DNA from: Hyphomonas sp.
GTDB taxonomy: Bacteria > Pseudomonadota > Alphaproteobacteria > Caulobacterales > Hyphomonadaceae
Length of the DNA stretch: 64,000 nt
Reading direction: 5' to 3'
Assembly: GCF_018402285.1 (NCBI RefSeq)
Contig: NZ_JAGYJH010000003.1
Coordinates: forward strand, 992,001 to 1,056,000
Position numbers and translations under genes: made by a program. The notes beneath the pieces were generated by a model that saw nothing but the letters and a program-made list of their open reading frames with translations, searched no databases and was not told where the DNA came from. Shown one piece after another: positions 8,642-18,003 of the stretch (its first letter is position 1; every line of letters starts with the position of its first letter).

Positions 8642-9802
8642 ATGGCCTTTGACGCCGAAACCCGCGCCGCCCTGATCGACCAGGTGCGCCGCTTCGTGAC
8701 AGAAACCTGCGTGCCCGTAGAGGCCCAGGTCGGCGATGAAGACGCCGTGCCCCAGCCTGTCGTTGATGCCATGAAAGCGCTCGGCCTCTTCGGCATCGCC
8801 GTGCCGGAAGAATATGGCGGCCTCGACCTCGACATGGAAACCGAGTGCCTCGTGGCGATGGAGCTTGGTCAGACCTCGCCGGCCTTCCGCTCGGTGGCCG
8901 GCACCAATATCGGCATCGGCAGCCAGGCGCTTGTCCTCTTCGGCACCGAGGCGCAGAAGCAGAAATGGCTGCCCGGCGTGGCCTCCGGAGATCTCATCGC
9001 GAGCTTTGCCCTGACCGAGCCTGAAGCAGGCTCCGACGCCGCTGGTCTCAAGACCAGGGCCGTGCGTGACGGCGACCATTACATCCTCAACGGGACCAAA
9101 CGCTACATCACCAATGCCAACAAGGCCGACCTCTTCACGGTCATGGCGCGCACCAACCAGGACGAGCCTGGCGCCAAGGGCGTGTCCGCCTTCATCGTGG
9201 AGCGCGACACGCCGGGTCTTTCTGTCGGCAAGCCGGAGAAGAAGATGGGCCAGCAGGGCGCCCATATCTGCGACGTGATCTTCGAGAACGCCCGTGTGCC
9301 CGCCGCCAACATGATCGCCGGGGAAGGCGAAGGTTTTAAAGTGGCCATGAGCGTGCTGGACAAAGGCCGCCTGCATATCTCCGCTGTGGCAACCGGCGTG
9401 TCCAAACGCCTGATCCGCGAGATGGTGAACTACGCGCTGGAGCGCAAACAGTTTGGCAAGCCGATCTTCGAGCACCAGATGCTGCAGGCCCTGATCGCCG
9501 ACAGCCAGGCAGAAACCTATGCTGCCGAATGCATGATCATGGACGCCGCCCGCCGCCGAGACGCGGGCGAGGACATCACCATGCTTGCATCGTGCACGAA
9601 GCTTTTCGCCACCGAGGCCTGTGGCCGCGTCGCTGACCGTGCCGTGCAGATATTCGGCGGAGCCGGCTACGTTACCGATTACGGCATCGAGCGGTTCTAT
9701 CGCGATGTCCGCATCTTCCGCCTCTATGAAGGCACCAGCCAGATTCAGCAGATCATCATCGCGCGGGAACTTGCCCGCGCCGCCAAGGCAGGAAAACTCT
9801 GA
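8642..9802 (+). CDS. Acyl-CoA dehydrogenase (medium/short-chain type)
   Basis: A 386-residue flavoenzyme of usual family length. It carries the FAD/substrate signature SFALTEPEAGSDAAG near residue 120 and the C-terminal FGGAGYVTDYGIERFYRDVR followed by YEGTSQIQ, whose Glu is the catalytic base of MCAD/SCAD-type enzymes. It makes the 2,3-double bond in acyl-CoA and passes electrons to ETF. The stop codon overlaps the next start (TGATG at 9800-9804), so it is translationally coupled to the serine hydrolase. It is divergent from the thioesterase-SDR operon. Confidence 0.93.
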   Translation: MAFDAETRAALIDQVRRFVTETCVPVEAQVGDEDAVPQPVVDAMKALGLFGIAVPEEYGGLDLDMETECLVAMELGQTSPAFRSVAGTNIGIGSQALVLFGTEAQKQKWLPGVASGDLIASFALTEPEAGSDAAGLKTRAVRDGDHYILNGTKRYITNANKADLFTVMARTNQDEPGAKGVSAFIVERDTPGLSVGKPEKKMGQQGAHICDVIFENARVPAANMIAGEGEGFKVAMSVLDKGRLHISAVATGVSKRLIREMVNYALERKQFGKPIFEHQMLQALIADSQAETYAAECMIMDAARRRDAGEDITMLASCTKLFATEACGRVADRAVQIFGGAGYVTDYGIERFYRDVRIFRLYEGTSQIQQIIIARELARAAKAGKL

Positions 9803-11037
9803 TGTTTGAACATGACATGGCCGACCCCGGCGAACTGGGCCTGAATGCCGACCGCCTCGATGCGATCCCGGCCTTCTTCCAGAAGAACTATCTCGACAGC
9901 GGCAAGCTGCCCTGCATGGCCACGCTGATCTCGCGCGGCGGGGAAGTTGCTCATGAAAGCTATATCGGCGCGACCGAAATGGGCGGCAGCCGCCCGATCG
10001 GCCCGGAGACGATCTTCCGCATCTATTCGATGACGAAGCCTGTCACCACGCTCGCCATCATGATGCTGTTCGAGGAAGGCAGGCTGAGGCTGGAGCATCC
10101 CGTCAGCCGGTATATTCCTGAATACAAGGATGTGAAGGTCTGGGCTGGGGGCACCGCCGATGCGCCCAGGCTGAAAGATCCCGACCGCGAGATGACGATC
10201 CTTGATCTGATCACCCATACGTCCGGCCTGACGTATGGCTTTCTGATGCAGGACGAGACCGACGCGATCTACCGGCGCGAAAAGGTCGGCACTCCGAAGC
10301 AGACGTTGCAGGAAATGGCCCGCCAGATGGCGGGCCTGCCGCTGGCTTTCTCGCCCGGCACAGAATGGCGCTACAGCCACTCCATCGATGTGCTCGGCGC
10401 CATCGTCGAAATCATCACCGGCCAGGAGCTGGATGCGTTCTTCCGGGAGCGGATATTCGGGCCGCTGCAGATGAACGACACCGATTTCTGGGTTGCCGAA
10501 GACAAGATCGACCGGCTGATGGCCTGCTACCAAAAGGACGCCAGGACCGGCGAGACCACGCTGGCAGACCCCGGCGGGGCGGCCTCGCGCCTTTATGCCA
10601 GGCGGCCGGTTCAGCTCAATGGCGGCGGCGGCCTTGCCTCCACCGTGCGGGACTATCACCGCTTTGCCCTGATGCTGCTGCGCGGCGGCACGCTGGACGG
10701 GGCGCGCATCATCAGCCCCAAGACATGGGAGTTCATGCGCCAGAACCATCTGCCCGGCGGCCAGACCATGCGCGGCATGGGCCGCTCGGCCTTCACCGAG
10801 GTGATGTCCGAAGGCGTCGGCTTCGGCATCGGCGGGTCGGTCGTCACCGATATCGTGCAGACGCGCCAGCCTGGAAGCGACGGCACGTTCAGCTGGGGCG
10901 GCCTTGCCTCCACCTTCTTCTGGATCGACCCGGAGGAGGAACTCATCGCCGTTCAGGCAACCCAGCTCATGCCATCCTCCACCTACCCCATGCGCCTGCA
11001 GCTCCAGCAGCTCGTCTATGCGGCAATTGACTGGTGA
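9802..11037 (+). CDS. Serine hydrolase of the beta-lactamase (class C)/esterase family
   Basis: A 411-residue protein with the S-x-x-K nucleophile motif SMTK (Ser76, Lys79) and a YSH motif in the place of the usual Y-x-N (near 191). There is no evident signal peptide, so it is more likely a cytoplasmic esterase of the EstB/6-aminohexanoate-dimer-hydrolase-like group than a resistance enzyme. It is coupled to the upstream acyl-CoA dehydrogenase by a one-base overlap and to the DUF3253 gene by a four-base GTGA overlap. The substrate is unknown. Confidence 0.85.
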   Translation: MFEHDMADPGELGLNADRLDAIPAFFQKNYLDSGKLPCMATLISRGGEVAHESYIGATEMGGSRPIGPETIFRIYSMTKPVTTLAIMMLFEEGRLRLEHPVSRYIPEYKDVKVWAGGTADAPRLKDPDREMTILDLITHTSGLTYGFLMQDETDAIYRREKVGTPKQTLQEMARQMAGLPLAFSPGTEWRYSHSIDVLGAIVEIITGQELDAFFRERIFGPLQMNDTDFWVAEDKIDRLMACYQKDARTGETTLADPGGAASRLYARRPVQLNGGGGLASTVRDYHRFALMLLRGGTLDGARIISPKTWEFMRQNHLPGGQTMRGMGRSAFTEVMSEGVGFGIGGSVVTDIVQTRQPGSDGTFSWGGLASTFFWIDPEEELIAVQATQLMPSSTYPMRLQLQQLVYAAIDW

Positions 11038-11291
11038 GCGAGGACCCGAAAAATCCCGTTCGCGAGGCCATCCTGACGCTCACGGCGGCAAAAGGCGCTG
11101 GCAGGACCATCGCGCCGGAGGATGCTGCCAAAGCGATCAGCCCCGAACACTTCGTCCGGGTCCTGAAGGACGTACGCGGCGAAGCCGTCCGCCTTCACAA
11201 GGCAGGTCTCATCACGATCTACCGAAAGGGCAAACCGGTGGAGGACCCGGAGACGTTCAAGGGTGTGTACCGTCTGGGGCTGCCGGTTTAG
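11034..11291 (+). CDS. DUF3253-like small protein
   Basis: An 85-residue protein starting at a GTG that overlaps the previous stop (GTGA). It resembles DUF3253 proteins, which have a small winged-helix-like fold: VREAILTLTAAK, then DAAKAISPEHF, VRLHKAGLITIYRKGKPV and a final FKGVYRLG segment. The family has no established function. The overlap makes it the third member of the acyl-CoA dehydrogenase-hydrolase operon. Confidence 0.75.
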   Translation: MSEDPKNPVREAILTLTAAKGAGRTIAPEDAAKAISPEHFVRVLKDVRGEAVRLHKAGLITIYRKGKPVEDPETFKGVYRLGLPV

Positions 11292-11335
11292 GCGCACAGG
11301 AGGGGCCTGTTGTCTCCCTGCATCTGAGAGGATAC

Positions 11336-11713
11336 GTGCCCAAACCGCCTGATCCGTTTCACGAGTTTGTTCTGGAACTGCTTGCAGGCGCCGGGCCCAT
11401 CCTTATCCGGCGGATGTTTGGCGGGGCGGGTGTGTTCACGGGCGGGCTGATGTTCGCCTTGCTCGCCGACGACCAGATCTACCTGAAGGCCGATGAAAGT
11501 CTGCGCGCTGACCTTACGGCAGAAGGCTGCCTCCCCTTCCTGTATTTCCGGGCGGGTGACAGCAAGGGCGTCGATCTGGGGTATGTCGCGTTGCCGTCAT
11601 CGGCGATGGACGATGCCGATGAAGCCGTTGCCTGGGCGCGGCGCGCCATCCGCGCGGCGCAAGCGGCTGACGCCAAGAAGCCGGCGAAGCAGCGCAGGTC
11701 AAGGCCTGGGTGA
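11336..11713 (+). CDS. TfoX N-terminal domain protein
   Basis: A 125-residue protein beginning PKPPDPFHEFVLELLAG with a RRMFGGAGVF core and LKADESLRADL, typical of the TfoX N-terminal domain that is widespread as a stand-alone protein. It lacks the C-terminal domain of the competence regulator, so a role in competence should not be assumed. I chose GTG at 11336, preceded closely by GAGAGGA; the frame is open upstream and a CTG at 11318 behind AGGAGGGG (11298-11305) is an alternative. The C-terminus is Lys/Arg-rich. It ends two bases before the convergent DUF3291 gene. Confidence 0.75.
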   Translation: MPKPPDPFHEFVLELLAGAGPILIRRMFGGAGVFTGGLMFALLADDQIYLKADESLRADLTAEGCLPFLYFRAGDSKGVDLGYVALPSSAMDDADEAVAWARRAIRAAQAADAKKPAKQRRSRPG

Positions 11714-11715
11714 TG

Positions 11716-12204
11716 TCAGGCGACAGCCGGGCGCAGGGCGGGTTCGTCCAGCGAAAAGGCGTAGTCGGATGATCCGTTCCGGCGCAGGTGCTGAAGCCGC
11801 TGATAGCCGTCTTCGAGGGTGAAGCGCTCGCCGCGCGCGGCCCACCACATGACAAGGCCGGGCCCCTCGCTGCGGTCAATTTCCTGGCTGAGGCGGCGCA
11901 TGCCCGGCGGGTGGGTGCGGCCGTTATAGGTGAAGGATTTCAGGTCTTCCAGAGAGCGCCAGACCGCGATGGTCGACACATCCGGGGCGCGCCAGTCGTC
12001 GGGATAGGGAAAGGCGTCTGCATAGGACCGCCAGCTGCCATCGGGGCAGCGCAGACCGTGATTGTGGAAGTGGAGACCGTCAAAACTGTCTGCATCCGAA
12101 AAGATGCGCGGCAAAACGGACAGGAAGGTGCTCACGAACGGGTTATCGAGGCGGAACGCGCCCAACGGACGGGCGCAGTTGAAGTGTACCAGCCTGAAAC
12201 CCAT
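11716..12204 (-). CDS. DUF3291 domain protein
   Basis: A 162-residue protein fitting the DUF3291 pattern: VHFNCARPLG at the start, NPFVSTFLSVLPRI, VSTIAVWRSLEDLKSFTYNG, then WWAARGERFT. These are thought to share a dimeric alpha-beta-barrel fold like antibiotic-biosynthesis monooxygenases, but the function is unknown. The start ATG at 12204 is preceded by AAGG; an in-frame start at 12228 lies inside the hairpin arm. The Shine-Dalgarno is part of a strong inverted repeat (12209-12252), suggesting structured leader RNA. Confidence 0.75.
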   Translation of the reverse strand: MGFRLVHFNCARPLGAFRLDNPFVSTFLSVLPRIFSDADSFDGLHFHNHGLRCPDGSWRSYADAFPYPDDWRAPDVSTIAVWRSLEDLKSFTYNGRTHPPGMRRLSQEIDRSEGPGLVMWWAARGERFTLEDGYQRLQHLRRNGSSDYAFSLDEPALRPAVA

Positions 12205-12208
12205 TGAT

Positions 12209-12252
12209 CCTTGTCCCCTTAGGCGCATTTTGCGAACCGTAGGGGGACAAGG
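12209..12252 (-). promoter_or_regulatory. Inverted repeat covering the ribosome-binding site of the DUF3291 gene
   Basis: The arms at 12209-12221 and 12240-12252 pair at 12 of 13 positions (CCTTGTCCCCTTA against its near-complement). The 18-base loop contains a further CGC/GCG pairing. On the minus-strand transcript the 3' arm contains the AAGG Shine-Dalgarno used by the gene starting at 12204. It could hide the ribosome site, act as an operator, or mark the end of the upstream crotonase transcript. There is no T-run, so a plain terminator is less likely. Confidence 0.55.
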
Positions 12253-12299
12253 TTGAATAATCCCTAAGGTGAACTCAGAGAATATCGGGCAATCTGAGG

Positions 12300-13100
12300 T
12301 TACCTGCCTTTGAACACGGCCGGACGCTTCTGGAGGAAGGCGCCGACGCCTTCCTTGAAGTCGTCCGTGCGGCCGGCGGTGCGCTGGGCAACGCGCTCGC
12401 CGTGCAGGGCGGCGTCGAAGTCGGATTCGGTCGCGTCCCAGATCAGCTTGCGCGTCAGGGCGAGGGCGACCGTCGGACCCGCGGCGAGCTTGCCGGCAAA
12501 GTCGAGCGCGGTCGGGAGCAGCTCGGCATCTTCCACAACGCGGTTGACGAGGCCCCAGGCATGGGCCTGGTCGGCGGAGACCTTCTCGCCGAGAAGGGCC
12601 ATTTCCATGGCGCGGACGCGGCCGATGGTGCGGGCGAGCAGCCAGGTGGAGCCGCCATCTGGCACAAGGCCGATGCGGCGGAAGGCCTGCAGGAAGTAGG
12701 CGCCTTTCGATGCGATCACGAGATCACCCATCAGGCCGAGCGCGCAGCCGACACCGGCCGCCGCGCCGTTGACGGCGGTGATGACCGGGTGGGGATGTTC
12801 GCGGATGGCGGTGACGAGGGGATTATAGAAGGCGTCGAGCGCCTTGCCCGCGTCCGGCCTGGAGCCGGGATAGGCGATCTCCGGGCCAGAGCCCATGCCG
12901 CCGAGGTTTGCGCCCGAGCAGAAGCCGCGGCCCTTGCCGGTGAAGATGGTGCAGCGGGCTTCACTGGCGGCTGTTTCAAAGGCGTGGAGCAGCTCGATGG
13001 CCGTGTCGACGCCGCAGGCGTTGAGCGTCTTGTCATCATTGAAGGCGATGATGGCGGTATCGCCGTTGCGCTCATAGGAAATCTTCTCGTACGTCGCCAT
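12300..13100 (-). CDS. Enoyl-CoA hydratase/isomerase (crotonase) family protein
   Basis: A 266-residue crotonase with oxyanion-hole segments TGKGRGFCSGANL (about 54-66) and NGAAAGVGCALGL (about 115-127). GLVPDGGSTW follows where classic hydratases have their second Glu; an Asp there is common in PaaG-like isomerases, so isomerase activity is possible. It acts on acyl-CoA in beta-oxidation or aromatic degradation. The ATG at 13100 was chosen over an upstream in-frame start at 13175 because conserved sequence begins there and GGAGGCGCC precedes it. It is divergent from the aldehyde dehydrogenase gene. Confidence 0.88.
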   Translation of the reverse strand: MATYEKISYERNGDTAIIAFNDDKTLNACGVDTAIELLHAFETAASEARCTIFTGKGRGFCSGANLGGMGSGPEIAYPGSRPDAGKALDAFYNPLVTAIREHPHPVITAVNGAAAGVGCALGLMGDLVIASKGAYFLQAFRRIGLVPDGGSTWLLARTIGRVRAMEMALLGEKVSADQAHAWGLVNRVVEDAELLPTALDFAGKLAAGPTVALALTRKLIWDATESDFDAALHGERVAQRTAGRTDDFKEGVGAFLQKRPAVFKGR

Positions 13101-13265
13101 TGGCGCCTCCCTGTGGGTTTTCTGGTCTGACCGGCATGGTTGTAGAGCCAAGCGGCGCAGGCGGGAACGCCTCACGCCGGGTAAGCAGATCGCGAGACCT
13201 ATTGGGCAAACACTGAACAGGCGCTACAGTATTCACAAACCACAAGGGATTGGAGATACCAGCAC

Positions 13266-14702
13266 ATGGCCCTCGACGCTGCGCCAAAAACCGGCATGAA
13301 CGGACTGCTCGCGAAACAGAAGGCGGCGCACCTGCGGGACGGGATACCGTCGGTCCAGAAGCGGATTGAATGGCTCGACAGGTCGATCGACCTCCTGGCC
13401 ACGCATGGCGCCGCGCTCACCGATGCGATGGCAGCCGATTTCGGGCACCGCTCCAAAGACCAGTCGAACCTCACCGACATCGCCGGATCGATCAGCGCGC
13501 TCAAGCATGCCAGGTCGCATGTGGCCAAATGGATGAAACCGGAGAAGCGGAAGGTGGAGTTTCCCCTTGGGCTTCTCGGATCGAAGGCCGAGCTGCAGTT
13601 CCAGCCCAAGGGTGTGATCGGGGTGATCAGCCCGTGGAACTTCCCGGTGAACCTGACTTTCACCCCGCTGGCCGGTGTGTTTGCCGCCGGCAACCGCTGC
13701 ATGATCAAGCCGTCCGAATTCACCGAGGCGACCTCGGAACTGATGAAGGAACTGATCGCGAAGTATTATAGCCCCGAAGAATGCGTCGTCGTTACCGGCG
13801 GGCCCGATGTCGGTGCGGAGTTTACCAAGCTTGCCTTCGATCACATCCTGTTTACGGGCGCGACGTCGGTGGCCAAGCATGTGATGCGGGCGGCGGCTGA
13901 CAATCTGGTGCCGCTGACGCTGGAGCTTGGCGGGAAGAGCCCGGTGGTTCTGGGCCGGTCGGCTGACCTTCAGAAAGCGGCAAACCGGATCATGGCGGGC
14001 AAGACGCTGAACGCCGGCCAGATCTGTCTGGCCCCGGATTATGCCTTCGTGCCGAAAGAGAAGACGCAGGACTTCGTGGCGGCGGCGACCCGGGCAGTCG
14101 AGACGATGTATGCGTCTGGCCTGAAGGATAATGACGATTACACCTCGATCGTGAACCAGCGCCATTTTGACCGGATCAACGGCTATATCGAGGATGCGCG
14201 CGCCAAGGGCGGGCAGGTGATCGAGATCAATCCGAAGGGCGAGAATTTCTCCCAGCAGCCCCATCACAAGATCGCGCCGACGCTGATCATCGACCCGACC
14301 GATGACATGAGGGTGATGCAGGACGAAATCTTCGGGCCGATCCTGCCGATCAAATCCTATGGCGACACCAAGGATGCGCTGGCCTATATCAACGCGCATG
14401 AACGCCCGCTCGGCCTTTACTATTTCGGTGAGGACGAGAGCGAGAAGAGCTTTGTCCTGAACAACACCACATCCGGCGGCGTGACCGTGAACGATGTGAT
14501 CTTCCATGCGGCCCAGGAAGACCTGCCCTTTGGCGGTGTTGGCCCGTCGGGCATGGGCTCCTATCACGGCCGCGACGGCTTTCTGGAGTTCAGCCACAAG
14601 AAGGCGATCTATACCCAGACCAGGAGCGAGCTGCTGGCGATGATGCGCCCGCCTTATGGCGACAAGTATCGCGCGCAGATCAAAGGCCGGATGAAGAAAT
14701 AA
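13266..14702 (+). CDS. Aldehyde dehydrogenase, coniferyl-aldehyde type
   Basis: A 478-residue NAD(P)-dependent aldehyde dehydrogenase. The general base Glu220 (LELGGKSP) and nucleophile Cys254 (NAGQICLAPDY) are present at the usual spacing, and SPWNFPVNL near 127 belongs to the nucleotide-binding region. The LAPDY after the Cys and the VNDVIFHAAQEDLPFGGVGPSG segment are typical of coniferyl aldehyde dehydrogenase-like enzymes, a group that also handles other aldehydes. It oxidises an aldehyde to its acid. A strong terminator follows at 14727. Confidence 0.9.
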   Translation: MALDAAPKTGMNGLLAKQKAAHLRDGIPSVQKRIEWLDRSIDLLATHGAALTDAMAADFGHRSKDQSNLTDIAGSISALKHARSHVAKWMKPEKRKVEFPLGLLGSKAELQFQPKGVIGVISPWNFPVNLTFTPLAGVFAAGNRCMIKPSEFTEATSELMKELIAKYYSPEECVVVTGGPDVGAEFTKLAFDHILFTGATSVAKHVMRAAADNLVPLTLELGGKSPVVLGRSADLQKAANRIMAGKTLNAGQICLAPDYAFVPKEKTQDFVAAATRAVETMYASGLKDNDDYTSIVNQRHFDRINGYIEDARAKGGQVIEINPKGENFSQQPHHKIAPTLIIDPTDDMRVMQDEIFGPILPIKSYGDTKDALAYINAHERPLGLYYFGEDESEKSFVLNNTTSGGVTVNDVIFHAAQEDLPFGGVGPSGMGSYHGRDGFLEFSHKKAIYTQTRSELLAMMRPPYGDKYRAQIKGRMKK

Positions 14703-14726
14703 GCCTGACCGGCTTGAGAATACGGA

Positions 14727-14757
14727 CGCCGGCAGGCAGACCTGCCGGCGTTTTTTG
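14727..14757 (+). terminator. Rho-independent terminator after the aldehyde dehydrogenase
   Basis: A perfect 11-base stem ACGCCGGCAGG / CCTGCCGGCGT with a CAGA loop is followed by TTTTTT. It lies 24 bases after the aldehyde dehydrogenase stop and separates it from the convergent lytic transglycosylase gene. Confidence 0.93.
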
Positions 14758-14812
14758 TAGAAAACTCCCTTACCACTTCAACAGCTCTTGGCGACTGGTT
14801 CGACAAGTGCGG

Positions 14813-17014
14813 TCAGCGGCGGCCGCGTTTGAGGTCTTCGGTGATCTGGATGTCGGCTTCCTGGCCGTCGATGCGATGGCGGTAGACCTGGATGTTTTCC
14901 AGGACGCGCTGGATGTAATTGCGGGTTTCGGAGAAGGGTACAAACTCCACCCAGTCGACCGGGTCTATCTGGCCGGTGCGCGGGTCGCCATAGTCGCGGA
15001 CCCACTGGCGGGGGCGAGAGGGGCCGGCATTGTAGGCGGCTGCCGTCATGATGTAGCTGCCGCCGAACTGCTTCAGCAGCGTGTCGAGATGCAGGCCGCC
15101 CAGGGTCATGTTGTAGGCGGGGTCGGAGGTCAGCCAGGACTGCTGGTAGGGCATCCCGCGCAGGCGGGCTTCGTTGCGCGCGGTCGATGGCATGAACTGC
15201 ATCAGGCCGAGGGCGCCGACGGGGCTGCGGGCGTTGGGATTGAACTCGCTCTCCTGGCGCGTGATGGCCAGGATGAAGGCGCGCTCGACCTCGGGCTGGC
15301 GGGAGAGCGGGTGCATCAGGACCGGATAGGCCGCTTCCGGCGCCAGGACGCCCTTGAACAGGCCGGCCTTGCCCGCGCGCACGGCGGTGTCGGGCTGGTT
15401 CAGCTGATGGTTCAGCGCCGCCAGAAGCTCGAACTCGGCGGGGGTGGAGAGGATGTCATCAAGATGATGCGAGAAGGTGCGGTAGAGACCCATCTCGCCG
15501 GTCCCGCCGATGAGGCGCAGGGCACGGATCATCGGATTGGCCTCGAAGGCAGCCATTTCTTCCGGAGCCGGAACAATCGGCGGACCGAAATTGATGGTCT
15601 TGTCGCCGATCCGCTCGGCCGAGAGCTGGCCGTAATAGGTGTATTTGTGGGTGGCGGCAGAGGCATAGGCGGCGAGTGCCTGGTCTGACTGACCAAGCGC
15701 GTCGCGGGCGCGGCCGGTCCAGTACTGGCCGCGGGTGAGGCTGACCGGCGAGGAAACGCTATTGGTCATCGTCTCGAAATGTTTCAGGCCGCGCGTTGCG
15801 TCGCCATTGAGGCGCAGGGCGATCCAGCCGGAGATCCATTCTGCCTCGGCAAAGTCGCCCCCGGCGGTCATGCCGTGGGGCGAGGCGAGATTGTAGGCGC
15901 GGCTGTAATTGCGGGCCTTCAGATCGTTACGCACGGCGATGGCGCGCTCGTCCCAGAGGCGGCCGCGCCCGGCGGCGGGCACGTCCTTGCCATTGATCTG
16001 GGTGAGCAGCGGGGCGACAGCGTCGTCCATGTTCTTGGCGCGGCGCCAGCGGGCGCGCTCATAGAGGAGGCCGGGATGGTTCTGCAGGTTTGCAGGCACG
16101 GCCTGAATGGCGGCGTCGACATTGCGGGCGCGCTGGGAGAGGGCGATCCGGGCATCGACCAGCTTGCGAAAATCGGCGGTGAGCTGGGGCTTGAGCGCCT
16201 GGGCGTCCGAGCGCTGGCCGGTCCAGAGGAGGAAGTCGACGCGGGCGCGGTGGTCGTCCTGGCTGAGGGACTGGCCCCAGCTGGCCAGCACCGTGCGCTG
16301 CTCGCTGGAGCTGAGCGTGTTGCTGCGCCAGGCGTCGCGGATGACGGTTTCGGCCTTGGCGCTCTGGCCGGTCTGGCGCAGGGCGGCGGCGAGGGCGACC
16401 TTGCCGGCGCCGGTGATGGGGCCTGATTCCTCGAGCCATTTCACGCGAGCTTCGGCAGTCAGGTTGCTGTCGCCGATGATCTCCTCGGCGCGGCGGCGCA
16501 TCCTGTCGGTCAGCGGCCAGGCAGACAGCGTGGTGAGGGCATAGTTGACCTCGTCGAAGGTCATGCCCGGCACGCCGTCGGAGGCGCGCTTCCAGAGGAT
16601 GACATCGCGCAGCGCCGGATCGGTGGCGGCGTACTGGATGCGGGTGGCCTCGCTCCAGGCGCCGCGGTCGAGCGCGCTGAGGGCGGCTTTGAGCTGGGCG
16701 ACGCTTGTCGGGCTTACGGGCTGGGCGGCCAGGACATTGGGAAGAGCGCCGGGGAGCGTCGGGGTAAGCGGGAGGGTTCCCGGGGCTGAGGTCTGGGCGG
16801 GGGCGGCGCCCGGCAGGACAACGCCGGGGGTCAGTGCGCGCAGGACGGGCGCGGGCGTGGTTTCTGATACCGCCACCGTTTCAGGGGCGGGCGCGGGCAC
16901 GGGCGCCGGAGAATCGGCCCGCGGCTTGAGGCTGGGGGCTTCGGGCCGGGAGGCGGCCGACGTGCCTGTAAGAAGGAAGGAAATCGCCACAAAAACAGCG
17001 GAAATACGGATCAT
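14813..17014 (-). CDS. Soluble lytic murein transglycosylase
   Basis: A long periplasmic protein of 733 residues from the ATG at 17014 (a GTG at 17026 would add four). The N-terminal signal peptide is followed by a Pro/Ala-rich stretch, a long helical superhelix region as in Slt70, and a C-terminal lysozyme-like domain. That domain has [15 protein letters not shown], the catalytic Glu of family 1 transglycosylases, then [13 protein letters not shown] and AAYNAGPSR. It cleaves peptidoglycan glycan strands, forming 1,6-anhydroMurNAc, for wall turnover or machine insertion. It is divergent from dapA with about 100 bases between. Confidence 0.92.
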   Translation of the reverse strand: MIRISAVFVAISFLLTGTSAASRPEAPSLKPRADSPAPVPAPAPETVAVSETTPAPVLRALTPGVVLPGAAPAQTSAPGTLPLTPTLPGALPNVLAAQPVSPTSVAQLKAALSALDRGAWSEATRIQYAATDPALRDVILWKRASDGVPGMTFDEVNYALTTLSAWPLTDRMRRRAEEIIGDSNLTAEARVKWLEESGPITGAGKVALAAALRQTGQSAKAETVIRDAWRSNTLSSSEQRTVLASWGQSLSQDDHRARVDFLLWTGQRSDAQALKPQLTADFRKLVDARIALSQRARNVDAAIQAVPANLQNHPGLLYERARWRRAKNMDDAVAPLLTQINGKDVPAAGRGRLWDERAIAVRNDLKARNYSRAYNLASPHGMTAGGDFAEAEWISGWIALRLNGDATRGLKHFETMTNSVSSPVSLTRGQYWTGRARDALGQSDQALAAYASAATHKYTYYGQLSAERIGDKTINFGPPIVPAPEEMAAFEANPMIRALRLIGGTGEMGLYRTFSHHLDDILSTPAEFELLAALNHQLNQPDTAVRAGKAGLFKGVLAPEAAYPVLMHPLSRQPEVERAFILAITRQESEFNPNARSPVGALGLMQFMPSTARNEARLRGMPYQQSWLTSDPAYNMTLGGLHLDTLLKQFGGSYIMTAAAYNAGPSRPRQWVRDYGDPRTGQIDPVDWVEFVPFSETRNYIQRVLENIQVYRHRIDGQEADIQITEDLKRGRR

Positions 17015-17113
17015 TGGACGGCTCACCCGAGTTTATTTCTGCGCCAAAGCGTGACAAGTCAGACGTCTGAGCCTAGCACGCAATCCCAACCAATCCCTGA
17101 ACGGCAAGTTAAA

Positions 17114-17994
17114 ATGTTTCACGGCTCAATCCCAGCCCTTGTAACACCCTTCAAGAATGGCAGCCTCGACAGGGCGGCGTTTGCCAATCTGGTCGAGCGC
17201 CAGATTGCGGCGGGATCAGCGGCGCTGGTGCCGGTGGGCACGACGGGGAAACCTCGACGCTGTCGACCGAGGAGCACAAGGCGGTTGTCTCGCTTTGTGT
17301 AGAGGTTGCTGCAGGGCGCGTGCCGGTGATTGCCGGGGCGGGATCGAACGCGACCGATGAGGCGATCGATCTGGTGGCCCATGCCAAGGCGGCGGGCGCG
17401 GACGCGGCGCTGGTCGTTTGCCCCTATTACAACAAGCCCAACCAGGACGGGCTCTACGCTCACTTTCGTGCGATCAATGACGCGGTCGCCCTGCCCGTGC
17501 TGCTCTACAATGTGCCGGGGCGCACGATTGTCGACCTGATGCCGCAGACAGTGGCGGCGCTGGCGAAGTTGCCGAACGTCATCGGCATCAAGGATGCGAG
17601 CGACGAGATGGAGCGCGTGGCCCTGCATGCGCATCTCATCGGGGCGGAGGAGCAGTTCGTGCAGCTTTCGGGCGAGGATTCCAGCGCGCTGGCGCACCGC
17701 GCGATGGGCGGGGCAGGATGCATCTCGGTGACGGCCAATGTTATGCCCGAAGCCTGCGCGGCGATGCATGCTGCCTTCGAGGACGGGGACCTGGACACGG
17801 CGCGGGCGATCAACCAGCGGCTCGTGCTGCTCCACCGGGCGATGTTCTGCTCGCCCTCGCCGGGGCCGGCGAAATATGCGCTCTCCCGGATGGGGCTTTG
17901 CCAGCCGGATGTGCGCCTGCCGCTGACCAGGCCGGACGCCGCCGCGATGGCGATGATCGAAGAGGCCATGGCGCTGGCCGGTCTCAATACCTAG
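17114..17994 (+). pseudogene. dapA: dapA, 4-hydroxy-tetrahydrodipicolinate synthase, broken by a one-base frameshift
   Basis: The reading frame starts [16 protein letters not shown] at ATG 17114 and runs to VPVGTTGK, then is thrown out of frame. Dropping back by one base at the GGGG at 17245-17248 restores [15 protein letters not shown] and the rest of DapA to 17994. The continuation includes LLYNVPGRT (catalytic Tyr) and IGIKDAS (Schiff-base Lys). Adding one G would give an intact gene of usual length, about 293 residues. DapA makes the first committed step of lysine/diaminopimelate synthesis and is normally essential, so a sequencing or assembly error in a G run is more likely than true gene death unless another dapA exists. 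smpB follows after nine bases. Confidence 0.9.
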
Positions 17995-18003
17995 ATAGCC
18001 CTG

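Noticed and set aside
9802..11037. Serine hydrolase considered as a class C beta-lactamase resistance gene
   Set aside because: There is no signal peptide, the Y-x-N motif is altered, and it is coupled to an acyl-CoA dehydrogenase, so a metabolic esterase is more likely.
11336..11713. TfoX-domain protein as evidence of a competence system
   Set aside because: Only the N-terminal domain is present and no competence genes occur nearby; such stand-alone proteins are common.
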